A DNA stretch of 64,000 bases from Rhea pennata. Taxonomy: Eukaryota > Chordata > Aves > Rheiformes > Rheidae. A program made the position numbers and the translations under genes. Positions within the stretch are counted from its first letter, which is position 1, and the number at the start of each line of letters is the position of its first letter. Positions 1 through 11,570 of the stretch are shown here, piece after piece. Under the pieces are notes generated by a model. That model was given only the letters and a program-made list of their open reading frames with translations. It was not told the origin of the DNA and did no database searches. The stretch lies in assembly GCF_028389875.1 (NCBI RefSeq), contig NC_084668.1:24844993-24908992 (forward strand), given 5' to 3'.

Positions 1-645
1 GCTAGATATGGAGCAGGAAATGCTGTTGAACAGTTCTGGCTGCTCTAAGGAGGACTAAATGCATTAGTACCGGTGCTTCAGACTGAGGCTGGCTTGTCTC
101 TCAAAGCGGAAAAGAAAGCCTGTGATATTTGAAGATTCATTACAGACATACTGCCCTCCCCGCTTCTGCAAACCATGCTCTCGCCGGGAGAATGTACAGG
201 AGTGAAGCTGTGTTTATTTGCATTTCTCCCTGTTTCCTCTCCAAGCTTTCTGAAAAATCATCTCTTTCTCTACTTCATGCCAGGCTTCTCTTTCTCTTTT
301 CACTTTACGTTGTGATATTGGATTTTAAGCCCTTTAAAAACGAAATAAACAATTGCCTCCAGCGCTGCTTTTTTAACGTTGTTCCATAGGTAACGTTCCT
401 CCCCCTGTAGCTCAGCCCTGCGACACATTGATGCACTTGGCATGTTATCCCAGGCCCGTCCCTAAATGTATGGATTTCTTGCTTTCTGCCAACGTACATT
501 TAGCATACTGATTATGAAGCAGAATACAAAAAGGCTGATGGATCAAAAGCATTTTGTATGGGCAGTTGAACAGGAGGTGAATATATAACGCTTTTGTTCA
601 TCAATAACTCTTTGGCTTTGACCTGTCTGAGCAAGTCGTGCAATA
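1..645. other. HOXD8-HOXD4 intergenic, no gene seen
   Basis: No coding exon or recognisable RNA gene is seen here; short open frames lack any family resemblance. The region lies 5' of the retinoid element and miR-10b, so it should be the HOXD8-HOXD4 spacer. An isolated inverted AGGTCA half-site (TGACCT, 619-624) sits just before the DR5 element. Confidence 0.6.
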
Positions 646-662
646 AGGTGAAACACAGGTCA
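646..662 (+). promoter_or_regulatory. DR5 retinoic acid response element upstream of HOXD4
   Basis: The sequence AGGTGAAACACAGGTCA is a direct repeat of RGKTCA-type half-sites (AGGTGA and AGGTCA) separated by exactly five bases, the classical binding site for RAR/RXR heterodimers. A DR5 element upstream of HOXD4 is established in mouse and human, where it sets the hindbrain expression border. The position here, 2.6 kb upstream of the HOXD4 ATG and 1.3 kb upstream of miR-10b, fits that element. Its activity in this species is inferred. Confidence 0.85.
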
Positions 663-719
663 CAGCGTCTAACAAATATGAAAATGTGTAGTATTAGGCA
701 GGGCAGGAGCTGCTGCTTC

Positions 720-900
720 CCCAGCACCGTCGGGGCCGTCGGGGCTCGGGGCTCGCCCACGTGCGAGCCCGGCGCGGGAGGGGTCTGCGCCCGCCCCGTC
801 CAGCCGGCGCCCCCCGCCCCCGCCCAGGGAGGGGGGCAACGGGGCGCCCCGCTCACAGAGTTGGGTGGAGATTTAAATAATCCGGGAAAAGCGAGACTAG
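720..900 (+). promoter_or_regulatory. Candidate distal HOXD4/miR-10b promoter (GC-rich block plus TATA-like box)
   Basis: A GC- and CpG-rich stretch (about 720-850) is followed by a TATA-like TTTAAATAA (872-880), directly downstream of the DR5 element. Mammalian Hoxd4 uses a distal promoter in addition to the proximal one, and the miR-10b primary transcript must start upstream of 1915. This block is therefore a reasonable candidate start region. No transcript evidence is available from sequence alone. Confidence 0.35.
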
Positions 901-1914
901 GGACACCGACTCGTTTGGAGTTGCACTTGCTGTGAAGGAGATGCCACCGCAGTGGTCAGAAAGCAGATGTTTGGAAGCAGCAGCCCCCAGATTAGGCAGC
1001 TGGGAGCTGGAGCCAAGCAGACCAACCGGTGCATGCCGCTCGGATAAACCCAACACCCCCAAATCTGCCCTTCGCAGTGCCTGCGTGTATCGCACCCGCA
1101 CTATTATTTGTCCTTATGTTCCTTGTTTTAAATATTCGAAGGAGAAGAGGTTGCCCGCGGGACAGCAGAGAGGAGCTGGGTCAGACACAATTCATGAACT
1201 TTTGTACTCCTGTGTGCTGCTGTCGACAAAGTAGAAATAATGAAACTTGGTGATATGTTTGTAAATGATTTCGAATGACCTCTCGCCCTGCCCTTCACCA
1301 TAAACGCTACGGCGGGGAGAACCTGGGGAGGGTGCGAGGCTGCGGCTCACACGCAGCCAGCGGGGATAATAACTAGAGCAGCATAATGGGATGAAGGTAA
1401 ATTTGGAAATTCTCTTCTTCCCGAGAGCAGCTAACTCCAGCCTTGAATCTCGTTTTATCCACGAATCGCTGTTTCTGTTGTCGGCTGTTTTGCTTCTGTT
1501 TCGATTTTTTTTTTGTTTGCTTTTAATTCTTTTGTGGGGGAAATTCTAATTAGGTAAAATCTTTTCAGATCTGTGTTAGACTAGACAGATAAAACCCTCT
1601 TTTCTATATGTTTTTAACTATTATTGTTCTAAATAGCGCAATTTGACTACTAGCATCTAGTATCTGTAAACGACAGAGCATTTAAAGTAATCAGCAGGTC
1701 TTACAGAGAATTTGTTAGTCGAAATTCGTCGCTATAAATTGGTACAGAGTCTTAGAGCTCTATTTCATCAATAATAACTACCGTGAATCTTTTCTGAAAT
1801 CCCATCTTTCTGCAAATCCGTATTTCAGAGCTTTATCCCCACAGAATAGTTTGCATTCCTCAGAAGACAGTAAGGAATAAGAGAATTGCAATGACCTGAT
1901 ATACTGTAGACGAA

Positions 1915-2026
1915 AACAGAATGTTATTACGTTGTCTATATATACCCTGTAGAACCGAATTTGTGTGGTATTCATATAGTCACAGATTCGATTCTAGGGG
2001 AATATATGGTCGATGCAAAAACTTCA
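1915..2026 (+). ncRNA. MIR10B: microRNA miR-10b precursor hairpin
   Basis: The 5p arm at 1943-1965 begins TACCCTGTAGAACCGAATTT and matches the deeply conserved miR-10b-5p, with the diagnostic seed ACCCTGT. The 3p arm at 1982-2003 (beginning ACAGATTCGATTCTAGGGG) pairs with it across a short loop centred near 1975. Flanking bases (GTTGTCTATA before, ATATGGTCGATGC after) extend the stem. The miRNA lies about 1.3 kb upstream of the HOXD4 ATG on the same strand, its conserved position in vertebrate HOXD clusters. Known targets of the family include HOX transcripts of the same clusters. It is probably processed from a HOXD4 leader transcript. Confidence 0.97.
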
Positions 2027-3020
2027 CCTTTCTGCAAATGGTTAGAAGTTTAAATACTGACGGAATCAAAATACACGTGCATGTTGAATGTTGAGAAATT
2101 CTAAAAGTTTTGCTGCCTCTCTCATATTTACTATACATTAAAACATTTCTTTAAATTTCATTTGTCGTTCAATCGTAACTGCCATTAATAGACTGCGAAT
2201 TTAAACAGTTAATCTCGCAAGAGCTACAAATTTTCTGGAGAAAAAAAACAGTGCATAAATCTTTAAAAAGATACTTATAAATTAGCTAGATATGCCAGAC
2301 GCTGGCAAAATTTTCCTGTCAAGTGTCCAGATCTCATCAAAATATTTACAACAGCAGCAAAAGCAGCATTCGACTAACTGGAATGTATTTACTTGTGCTC
2401 CAGGAATGATATTGATGAATGAAGACTGAATTTATCTCATTAAACCTGTGATATTTTAAACATAATTAAATGCCATCTCCAGTTCAATTGACTGAACTTT
2501 AGTGGTTAAAAGTGAACAATTTCTTGTTATCTGTATGATTTTGTACACATATACGTATATACTTACATATATATGTGTGTCTGTGTGTATACGTATACAC
2601 ACGTATATATTGAGGTTTGCAAAGTGAATGAGAAGTTACTGATTGCCTAATTTTATTCAGCAGAACTAAATTCTGGTAACTTTTGGATGACCTCTGTGAG
2701 ACAAAGACAGGACAGATCTATTGTACATCATATTACCCTCTTCTTTGATGTCTTTTCTTTTTCTTGCCTCCTTATCAGTTTCCTCCCTTTTACTCCTACT
2801 TCAGCTCCTCGCTCTTTCAGTTTCTTTCGATATTTTATTTTTAACCAACGTAGCAAACCCTGGTGGAGATTCTGGCTGGTGAATTAGACGGAAGGGCGTC
2901 AGAGGTTAGCAAAGTCAGCCCAGACAAAAGGCTGGCTGTACCTGAGGGTCAGGCAGGCGACCGTCGCTTGATGAGTATTCCTAAAACCCTGATATCTGGT
3001 TCGGAGGGTAAAACCTACCG
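2027..3020. other. AT-rich miR-10b to HOXD4 leader interval
   Basis: No coding exon is seen. The stretch is AT-rich with many homeodomain-type TAAT/ATTA cores. At 2545-2612 there is an alternating purine-pyrimidine run of TA/TG/AC steps containing a perfect 20-bp palindrome (2583-2602). The interval could be leader intron of a long miR-10b/HOXD4 transcript. Confidence 0.5.
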
Positions 3021-3236
3021 GAGCGGGGTCACTTGATTACACGTATATTATTTAGTTAAATTCGTGGAAATTATGAGCTGCACACAAATCCGGTGATCAG
3101 CTCGCTGCCTCCCCATTGGCCGGCCCGGTCACATGCACGCCTAACTTTATTCAGTTGACAGCAAGTAGGAGGGCTCTATGGAAGGAGAAAAAAAGACAAC
3201 ACGAGAAAAATTAGTATTTTCTACCTTCAGAAATTA
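3021..3236 (+). promoter_or_regulatory. HOXD4 proximal promoter and 5' UTR
   Basis: Immediately upstream of the HOXD4 ATG are a PBX-type core TGATTAC (3034-3040), an inverted CCAAT box (ATTGG, 3115-3119) beside a GC-rich stretch, and a MEIS/PREP-type TGACAG (3156-3161). No clear TATA box is present. A pyrimidine-rich tract ending in CAG at 3228-3230, six bases before the ATG, also looks like a 3' splice site. Leader transcripts starting further upstream, beyond miR-10b, could splice directly onto the coding exon there. Confidence 0.55.
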
Positions 3237-4353
3237 ATGGCCATGAGTTCGTATATGGTGAACTCTAAATATGTGGATCCCAAATTTCCTCCTTGCGAGG
3301 AATATTTGCAGAATAGCTACCTAGCCGAGCAGGGTTCAGAGTACTACAGTGCCTCGCAGGGCTCTGATTTCCAGCATCAGGGAATCTACCCACGGTCAAA
3401 CTACAGCGAGCCGCCCTTTAGCTGTAGCAATGCCCAGGGCTCCGCCGTGCAGCCGCGGGGTCACGGGCAGGAGCAGTCCGGCCCCCCGGGCCCCTTCCCC
3501 GGGCCGGCAGAGCACTGTCCGCCGCCTCCGCTGCCCACCTCCCGCGCCTGCAGCCAGCAGCCGGCCCTCAAACCCCCAAACGGGGCAGCAGTTAAGCAGC
3601 CAGCAGTAGTTTATCCCTGGATGAAGAAAGTCCATGTTAACTCGGGTAAGGATCCTCTTCTTACTTTGCTCTTCTACCCTGCTTGCGGTTGTCCTCAGAG
3701 ATGGGTGCTCGAGTCCTCGCAAGGCGCCTGGACGAGGTTTTTAAACCGAGGTAGCCAATTACACTCGTCATAAATTTTTATTGCTGAGGAAATAGGCCGT
3801 TGGCCATGTGGGTCTTTTCTATGCAGGAGGAAACTCCATTTTCGAAGCCTCTTGGAGGCTTCCAGCCTACCTAGCTCGGCGCGGCTCTAGCGCCTGTGTT
3901 AAGTAAGGGTGAAAACAGCACATCCATTGTAAGCAACTGTGATGAATCCAGCCCGGCCACATGCTCGCAGCTCGTAAGGTTTTGTTTTGTAAAGTCGAAC
4001 CGGGAAGTCAAGATTAGATTTGTAAAGTTCTCCGTATTTTTTTCCCAGTGAATCCCAATTACAACGGAGGGGAACCTAAACGCTCCCGAACAGCTTACAC
4101 CAGACAGCAAGTCCTAGAACTGGAAAAAGAATTTCATTTTAACAGGTACCTGACTAGGCGCCGCCGTATTGAGATAGCCCACACTTTGTGTCTCTCTGAG
4201 CGCCAGATCAAGATCTGGTTTCAGAACCGAAGAATGAAGTGGAAAAAAGATCACAAACTGCCCAACACGAAGGGCAGATCTTCTTCCTCTGGTTCAAACC
4301 CACATTTACAGACTGTTTCCAAGGACCATCAGACTGACTTGACAACTTTATAG
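3237..4353 (+). CDS. HOXD4: Homeobox protein Hox-D4
   Basis: This sequence-specific transcription factor patterns the hindbrain and cervical axis. The coding sequence is 3237-3645 joined to 4049-4353, giving 237 aa. The GT donor at 3646 and the TTTCCCAG acceptor ending at 4048 form a 403-bp phase-1 intron that reconstitutes Val137. The N-terminus [20 protein letters not shown] is the paralog-4 signature. A proline-rich middle follows, then the PBX-contacting YPWM at residues 125-128. The homeodomain spans about 146-205, with recognition helix [15 protein letters not shown] including Asn51. The tail ends DHQTDLTTL. The serine run after the homeodomain is shorter than in mammals, which explains most of the length difference from the roughly 255-aa human protein. 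The second ATG (3243) has a better -3 purine than the first, but the two-methionine start is conserved. DR5, miR-10b and the proximal promoter lie upstream. Confidence 0.97.
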
Positions 4354-5303
4354 AAGAGGTGAAATTTTCCATTTCATCCTTTGATTCTGACCAGTACTGT
4401 ACATAACTGACATTATCCAAGCAGAACCTGCATGTAGCAGCTAAAGAATCAAGAAACTGTCATCTTTCTTTAAGGTACTGTTGTACAAAGGAGACAAAAT
4501 GACGCTACTTCGGACTTTATTTTATTTGCATCTACTAGCACAACCTAAAAAAAAAAGAGAGAGAGAGAGAAAAAAAGAGAAGAATTACATCATGCAGGCA
4601 GTGGGGATTGGAAAAATATTAAAGGAGACCGTCTGTCCATTAATAGTAATAAATCATTGAAAATGAAACTGTCCTGTGTTTCAGTTTTGAATTTGAAAGT
4701 GAAGGTTAGATGCTTTATTCTGAGATTTCTGCTTTTAATTGTCTTTTTATCCCATGCAATTTCGGGATGATGCATTTGGGCAAGTTGAGGACTGGAAAAT
4801 TATAGTATAGTCTTTTATTTAACAATGAAGACTAGTATTTGTGAACTTTTTGTGCTGCTTTACCTTTCTTGGTGTAATGAAAATACTTGCTCATTTCCAT
4901 AACGTCTCAGATGTGCATAGGAATTAAGTGAAAACGGGTTATTTTATGTTCTGATTGTGTTAGTGTATTTATTTATTTGTTATGTAGACGAATGAATATA
5001 AAATGAAAGAAAAATAGTCAAACCAAAAATGGAAAAGGGGAGCTGAAATACGGATTTTTTTTCCTTCCCAGTCTCATGAACACATGTATAATGTTTACTT
5101 GTCTTGAACGTACACAACTTTCTTGTCCCATTTTTTGCATTTCCTTCTCCGTGAATAGAAAAAGCGTCCCTACTCCTTACCCTATAACATCCAGGGCTAA
5201 CAAGCTTAAAAATCTGTTTCCAAAGTCTGCTCTGCTCTGCGCTGTACTTTAAACCAACGATACCTCATATATATATATATAAAAAAAAGGAAAGAAAAAT
5301 AAA
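4354..5303 (+). other. HOXD4 3' UTR (extent inferred)
   Basis: AT-rich sequence follows the HOXD4 stop. Canonical AATAAA hexamers lie at 4648-4653 and 5298-5303 and are the likely alternative polyadenylation signals. A purine run of GA repeats (about 4548-4581) and a short AT repeat (about 5268-5280) fall inside it. The true cleavage site needs transcript data. Confidence 0.5.
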
Positions 5304-6643
5304 CTAAAAAGAAAACCCCAGAGTGAAAAATCAAAGTGATTGCTGGTATTGTTTGAACCATTTTTTTTTCTCAAAGCTGAATCCTTTCTTTCTGTCTGAT
5401 TTAAAATTTATTTACTGTCCAAAACAGAGACGGTCTGCGTGGGTTGTTGCTTTGTTTTGTTTTGGATTATTTGTGTTACTTTTTTTCTTTCTTTTCCTTT
5501 TTTTTTTTTTTTTTTTTTTTTAAGAACAGTGATTGTTTATAAGCAAACCACGACACTTAAGTGAAATGTTCAGAAATCTCAGCAACTTAGTTTCAGGGGA
5601 AGGTGGAAGGTTGGACAGGGAGCAGAGCTGGGCTGATATCCAGGCATTTGTCCGTGGCTGCCGTTTGCATCGTGCCAAAGTTTGGGGGCAAGAATCCTGC
5701 CCTGTAAGCAGCAAACCCAGCCAAACCAGCTCCCTCGGCCCCTGCACCTCCGCTCGGGCGGGCTGAGGGCTCGTCCCCAGCTCTGGTACCCTCGGGGCAG
5801 CCAGATCCTCAGCGTGCTATCAGAGAGGAGAGGAAAAAGAGGGAAACCGAGACTAAAAGCTCCAGTTCCACTTGTTTAAAGGGAGATTGAAACAGGAACG
5901 TGTGAGTCCTCTTTAAAGTGCCCAGGTCTAGGCTGAGCGTCTCCCCTTGAGGACATGTTGATTTCTGAACTCACTCGGGGAAACGCCAGGAAAACTCGGC
6001 TTGCATAAACTCGGAAATAAAAGGCGAGCTTTCAAAATGTATGTATTCGGCAAAATTGACTGTGGTCAGCGGTTAATTTCTGCCCTTTTCTCGTCCCTAG
6101 AAGTCCGCAAAGTATCTTGCAGGACTTGGTCTTTTGTTTTAGAGCCTGGGGGAAAACTCTTTGTTCTTCCTTAGGGTTAGCCCAGTTCTCAGACTTGCAC
6201 ATGGCAATCCTTGAATATCTCCACGTCGTGATATTAAAGATGGATATTCCTGCATTATTCGCATCATTGTTTCTATGACAAAAAGCACAGAGTTCATACA
6301 TAGTAAAGACGTCTTTTTTCTGACGCCTTCACGTTGAGAAGCTGAAAAGGTATTTTACTGAAGTTCGGCTAAATTGCAGGAACAGGTTCACCCAGAGGAC
6401 AAATTTTCTATTCGATTAGTTGTATTTCAGCCGGGAAGAGTGACCTCTAAACCCTTAACCTTTTGGACCCAAACTACTCTTCCCTTTCTCTGGCATGGAG
6501 AGCAGTTAGCAGTAGCGCTTGAGGAGAGAATTCCTTAGACAAGTTTGCAAGTTTTGTTCCACCCAGTTCTTGCAGTAGCAGCCTTCCATCTCCAGACTTG
6601 TCCAAAGCCCTGCCTTTGCTCTTCATATGAAGCCATGAGGAGG

Positions 6644-6678
<35 letters not shown>

Positions 6679-9000
6679 TCTGGCATCTCTTCTTGAAAAT
6701 CTCCCTCATAGACTCACACTGTTTGCTTAAGGTCTGTGATAAACTGACTTGAAGCAGCTCAAACACGTTATTTGAGAGAGAAAGCTACCAACTTTGTCAT
6801 CAGTGGGTACAGTTCTGGAAACTAATTTCCATGGATAAGCAATTCCTTGCTTTGTGTTTCTTATCGTCTGGGATCGCTACCTAAGTTAAAGGGCTAAATC
6901 CTGCTCCCAGATTTCCTTCCTCCATCCATCCAAGTCAAACGAGGATGTAGCTGGGAGCAGAATTTGTCTCATTGTCTTTTGAAATGTTAATATCGCCAGG
7001 ACAGTTGGGTTCAGCAGGCACAGCTCGTACAAGCCTGTCTGCAAGTCCCCTTTGAGCAAGGCTGGGGCACTGGAAGTAGTGGTTACGCTGTGAGCTCTGA
7101 GAATAGGTAAACTGGAGGCAGAAGGCACCAAAACAGGTAAATAGTTTCCGGCTGCCAATGCTCTGAATGGTCAGGAATGTGTGTAATAACGCCATGAAGC
7201 ACACACTGGCCATTATCTCCCGTGGAAAACAAACCTGGGGTTTATTTTTATTGATTTTTAATTCTCCTCAAGAGTTATTTTGTGTAGGAAGAGAAGCTGT
7301 TTATTTTTGTTTATCGTGGATAAAACGTTGTGTATTGAAGCCTTTTGTTAAAGGATCACATTGTCCAAGAGCACCCTCATCTCTGTTAAAGTGTGATGCT
7401 TTTATAGACTTTACCAATGTTTTTGCTGCCATTGATTAAAACGCTATTTATACTAATTGTCACCTGTAGTTTTGATGTAAGTCCTCCATATATATTTGAA
7501 ATAATAAAAGATGTAGAGAAAGAGATTCTGTTTTGTACCTTGAACAAATAGTCCTTACAAGGTGGGTCTATCTTCAGTGAAAATGCTTGTCCCTCCCATC
7601 ATTACAGTGTTAAGAGATGAGGGACTCTGCATCGCATCCTTCCAAATGTCCCTTTGAACAGGTTTGCTGATTGCCCTAGCCATAATGGTGTGACCAGGGG
7701 CCAAGCTGTAGTCTATATTTACATTCAGGCTGCAGTTAAAAGTGCCTATCACCCATTTGCTACTGCTTTGCATTTAACAAGGCCTCCTAGAATGACTCCC
7801 AGATTTATGCTTGTGTGGTAGGAATCAGGGAGCCACACCTGAAGTCACCTCGATCCCCCACAGATTTGTGTGTGTGTGTGTGTGTGGGGGGGGTCCTGGA
7901 AGAAATCGATTTACAAAGAAGTGGAAAAATTAAGATTAAAATTCAGTGAGTAGTTTCGTCTGATCACTAAGTTACGCTTTTCCAGCTGATACAAATGGAA
8001 GATCACAAGAAAAGGCAAACTTAGTTTAAACTTTCACGTGGACCTCAGGCAAACACTATTTGTTTTTTTTTCTCTACCCCGTGCAAGCATCTCAGACAAT
8101 AATACATACTCCTAGCTAACAAAACTGTATTGCACTATCTTTGTCACAGTTTTTTTGGCACAGGGGACTTGTCTTTTCTTGAAGCATGGTCAAGGCATGT
8201 GTCCAAAAATACAGTACCTTGCTCAGACTGTGAAAGGCGCGTAATGTACAAAACAAGGCATGTGCCTTAGTGCACGAAGTGCGGGGAGGGGGCATTTGTA
8301 AGCACACGCTAAGTTTAAATATTCAGACACATTTTGTGATTATACTTTCTCTGTCTCCTGTTTAATGGCTCCTCCTGTTACTACCAGTGCATCAGTACAG
8401 TTCTGTACATTATATCACCACTAGTCGTTAAGGTAAGAATGAAGAGGAAAGGCAGAGTCAATAGCAAACACCACTCACTGTACAGTACAGTAAATAGGGA
8501 CCTCTCCATGCAGAGCCACACCGCTTCCAACGGCCATGTTTGTTAGCCCTTTCCCCTGATTTTTTTTTTTTTTTTCGGTACAAGCCTAGAGACCAAAATA
8601 ATCTTGCTAGGAACCGTCATAACAGGCAGAATTTCAAAGTGCAAGGAAGATGATAAGAATAGATTTCTACAAGTCTTGACCACGTGATTTGCGAAATAAT
8701 TAATTCAGCACGTCCCTTAAGAAACACGGAGTCGTCATTAATCTGCCAAGCAAAGGACTCTATCAGACTTGAAAACTGAAGAGATCCCAAGAATATAATA
8801 TACAAAGAGTGCAGTCCCTCTCTCTGCACACCTAGCTCTTTGGTAGCTGCCGAAAAAAGAGACGCTGGGTATGTAAACATTTTTTACTCTTATTCCTTCT
8901 TATTTAAACCTTAATGAACTCAGCTGTCAAACGCGTGACAAATAGGGCACGCCGCTTCCTGATGTGGGGCTCGGCAGCAGCCCGGCGCTGGGCTGGGCGC
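5304..9000. other. HOXD4-HOXD3 intergenic, proximal part
   Basis: No gene was recognised. The stretch contains homopolymer T (5498-5521), a run of 31 A (6644-6674), a TG repeat (about 7866-7885) and AT-rich DNA. At 6385-6401 there is a near-consensus DR5 (GGTTCA, five bases, AGGACA) with one mismatch in the second half-site. The block 7220-7450 is rich in TTTAT and TGATTAA motifs of the HOX/CDX/PBX type and could be an enhancer, but conservation cannot be tested here. Confidence 0.5.
6644..6674. repeat. Poly(A) tract, 31 A
   Basis: An uninterrupted run of A follows AAGCCATGAGGAGG. No SINE or LINE body or target-site duplication was recognised upstream, so it is listed as a plain homopolymer. 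Confidence 0.9.
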
Positions 9001-9350
9001 CCGCGGTGACCTTTGCTTCCCGGCGAAGGGGAAGCGGCGAGCGCGGAGCGCCGCGGAGCGCCGCGGAGGCCGGCGGCGCGGGGCGCGGGCGCGGCGCCGG
9101 GAGCCGCGCGGTGCCCGGGCGCCTGCTGCCCGTCCCGGGAGCGGCGCGGGGGGGCCGCGCCTCCTTCCGCGCGCCTTCGCCCCGCAGCCGCGCCCGCGCC
9201 GCTGCCCCCGCGCAGGGCCGCCCGCTCCCCGCGCTGGCTCCTGCGCCCCCCTTTCTGGCGGACCCCGGTCCCTTTTGCTGGCCTGGCCGGCGGTGGGTTT
9301 CTGCCCGGGTCCCGCCACCCGAGCACGGCGGCGTGCAGAGGGAGCCTGGG
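9000..9350. promoter_or_regulatory. Isolated CpG-rich island between HOXD4 and HOXD3
   Basis: About 350 bases of very high GC with dense CpG are embedded in AT-rich DNA. Long open frames exist on both strands, but their composition (Ala, Arg, Gly and Pro only) is what GC-saturated DNA gives by chance. Unmethylated CpG islands between HOX genes are common Polycomb-recruiting or alternative-promoter elements, and that is the most economical reading. Confidence 0.45.
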
Positions 9351-9389
9351 CAGATTCACCCCTTGGAAGCCCTTTAAGGCTGCAAGCAA

Positions 9390-11280
9390 TAGCCCAGACT
9401 AAAAGGAAAATTGGAGAGTATGTTTTTATATGAAACCTCTCTCCTCACGCTCTGTAATATATGGACCACAAGGCTGAGATTTCTCTATTAAATCCCAGAG
9501 TCAGCTGGAAGTACTTTCTGCAAACAGGATATTCTTTATTATCCCTTGCTGGAGTAATTTCTAAAAAAACCCAGATTGTAGCTTTTTATTACTTCCGTTT
9601 TGGTGGCAGGACAGAGACAAAGTTTCCTATGTTATGAATTATACATTCAAACAATAACACATTAATTCAATTATTCAAAGATGACAAATGTTTATGTGCT
9701 TTCGTAGTGACTAAGGAACAGATTTGCTACTTCACAAGAACTCTTACATTTTTATCAATGAAGTTTTATATTATCCTGTTGGTCCGGGAAAGAAACCAAA
9801 CTCCAGCAAGACACGCAGTAAAAGGGACCCGACCATAAATTGAAGTCCTTTCATAACAGCGTTTATTCCTGCATATAGCCCGGGCTATTTTATCAGTTTG
9901 ACAATTGCCGGAGTTGTTGTTATAAATCATCATAAGTAATTCCTGAAAGGGAGCGAGGCTGCTGGGGGGCGGGCGGAGACTGTAAATCTTTCTGTTTTAT
10001 TGCTCTATGAACATATGCTCCGATTGAAGAAGTCTTAGATCCTTTACTGGAGACAAATTCACGCAAAGCTGGAGTCCCACTAGTGCAAAGGAGTAACATT
10101 TCCTTAATACTTTCTCAGTCCCCTTTACGATGTCTTAATTCTGGTGGCAGTGGCCAAGGTGCTCTTTTCTCTCTGCTGTCCTTTTTTTCTTAAATCACAT
10201 TTTTATTCTTTTAGCAGCCACCTAATGGGTGTGGGACATTTTGCCGGAGGTTTCCGAGCTGCCCACCAAATGGGCATTTGCTTCCGAGTCCTCCTCGCGC
10301 TCTTTGCTCCACCGGTGCCTAACTTTTCACTCTCACTTCTATGCAAGGAGCAAAAGACCTCTTCATCATTCAAAATGTCTTAGCACCGCTCAGAAATATT
10401 TTCAGCTTTGTGTGTGTATATACACAAAGATACACAATACATTGTGTGCGTGCATGGATTTGTGTATGTACACACAGGCACACGAGCCTCTGTAGGAGCA
10501 CAAAGCTATCTCTGCAAAAGTACACAGACGCCGAAATATATGGCTGATGGAAAAAGGATATAAAGAACCATTACCTCTTACTTGAGGCGAGATTTAAGCA
10601 CATCATTTCCAAGAAATATAGGATTATAAATCTGAAGCCGTACACAATAATTTACATTAAACTTATGCCTCCATCACTGGACTCCAATCTTCTTATAACT
10701 GGTTTGCAAAGTCAGGAAAAGCAATGTAATTTAGATAAATGTTACAATGCACTTACGGTTAGTATTGTAAGGTAATACGTTACTGTCAGATCCCCATGCT
10801 TCGGATGGTAATGAAATCATAGCAGATGTTAGATTAGGTGTGGTGTATTTATAGCTACAGATATGTTAGAAAATCAAACAGAGAAGCTAATATAAATTTT
10901 TGCCGAGCTGGAATTGTTGGGGATCTTCGTGTGCATACATGACGGATATACATCGGGTTTGTTCAGTGTCTCTTCATACACACGGAGAGGGGAGGCAGGC
11001 TCAGGGCAGACACACACGCACACGCGCACACACACAAATGTCATGAGTCTTTTCTTTTTCCTAAGGCTCCTTTAGCCTCCAGATAGGGCTAGTCCCAGCT
11101 GCCCTGCGTTTTCCCAGCGCGGAGAAGGAGAAAATAAATAAATAAATAAAAAATCGTGCACGCCAATAAGTCCTAGCACGTTGCCGTCAGATGAGAATTG
11201 CTGCGGAGTTACCCCTGGAGCAGACTTTCGGTTGCAGCCAGCCCCAAACACCTCCTCCTCCTCTGCCTGGAAATATCCCG
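9390..11280. other. HOXD4-HOXD3 intergenic, middle part
   Basis: No gene was recognised. The sequence is mostly AT-rich unique DNA. The 9780-9990 block looks low in repeats and contains ATAAA/TTTAT and TGACA motifs, so it is a candidate conserved non-coding element. An AC repeat with CG interruptions lies at about 11005-11036, and an AATA repeat at about 11130-11150. Confidence 0.4.
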
Positions 11281-11570
11281 CGGAATTCACCTCTCCCCGG
11301 TGCTGGAGCAGCCGCCGGTGGGTGCAGCGCGGCTCCGCCAGCCCCGCGGGGTGCGTAAGTGGGGGCCGGCCGCCGAGGGCTGCTGCGGCGGCCCGGGAGG
11401 GCCGCGCTGCGGGAGGGCCGGCGGAGACCCGCGCAGCGCCGGCAGCTCGCCCGCGGCCCGGCCGGGCGCCGGGGTGCAGCGCGGGGGGCGCAGCGCGGGT
11501 GCGCAGCGCCGGGCGCGGGCGGGCAGCCGCGGGGAGCGCGCCATCCTCAGCCCCGGAGAGCCGCTCCTGC
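11280..11570. promoter_or_regulatory. CpG-rich island
   Basis: The region is GC-saturated with dense CpG (for example around 11340-11560) and an abrupt return to AT-rich DNA after 11580. Open frames on both strands are composition artefacts. A promoter or Polycomb-associated island is possible. Confidence 0.4.

Noticed and set aside
3646..3773. HOXD4 exon 1 frame continuing into the intron
   Set aside because: The donor at 3646 and the acceptor at 4048 restore the conserved VNPNY sequence; the read-through is not conserved in character.
8904..9402. Several overlapping 130-160 codon frames on both strands in the CpG block
   Set aside because: All frames are Ala/Arg/Gly/Pro only, as expected from composition, with no domain or splice context.
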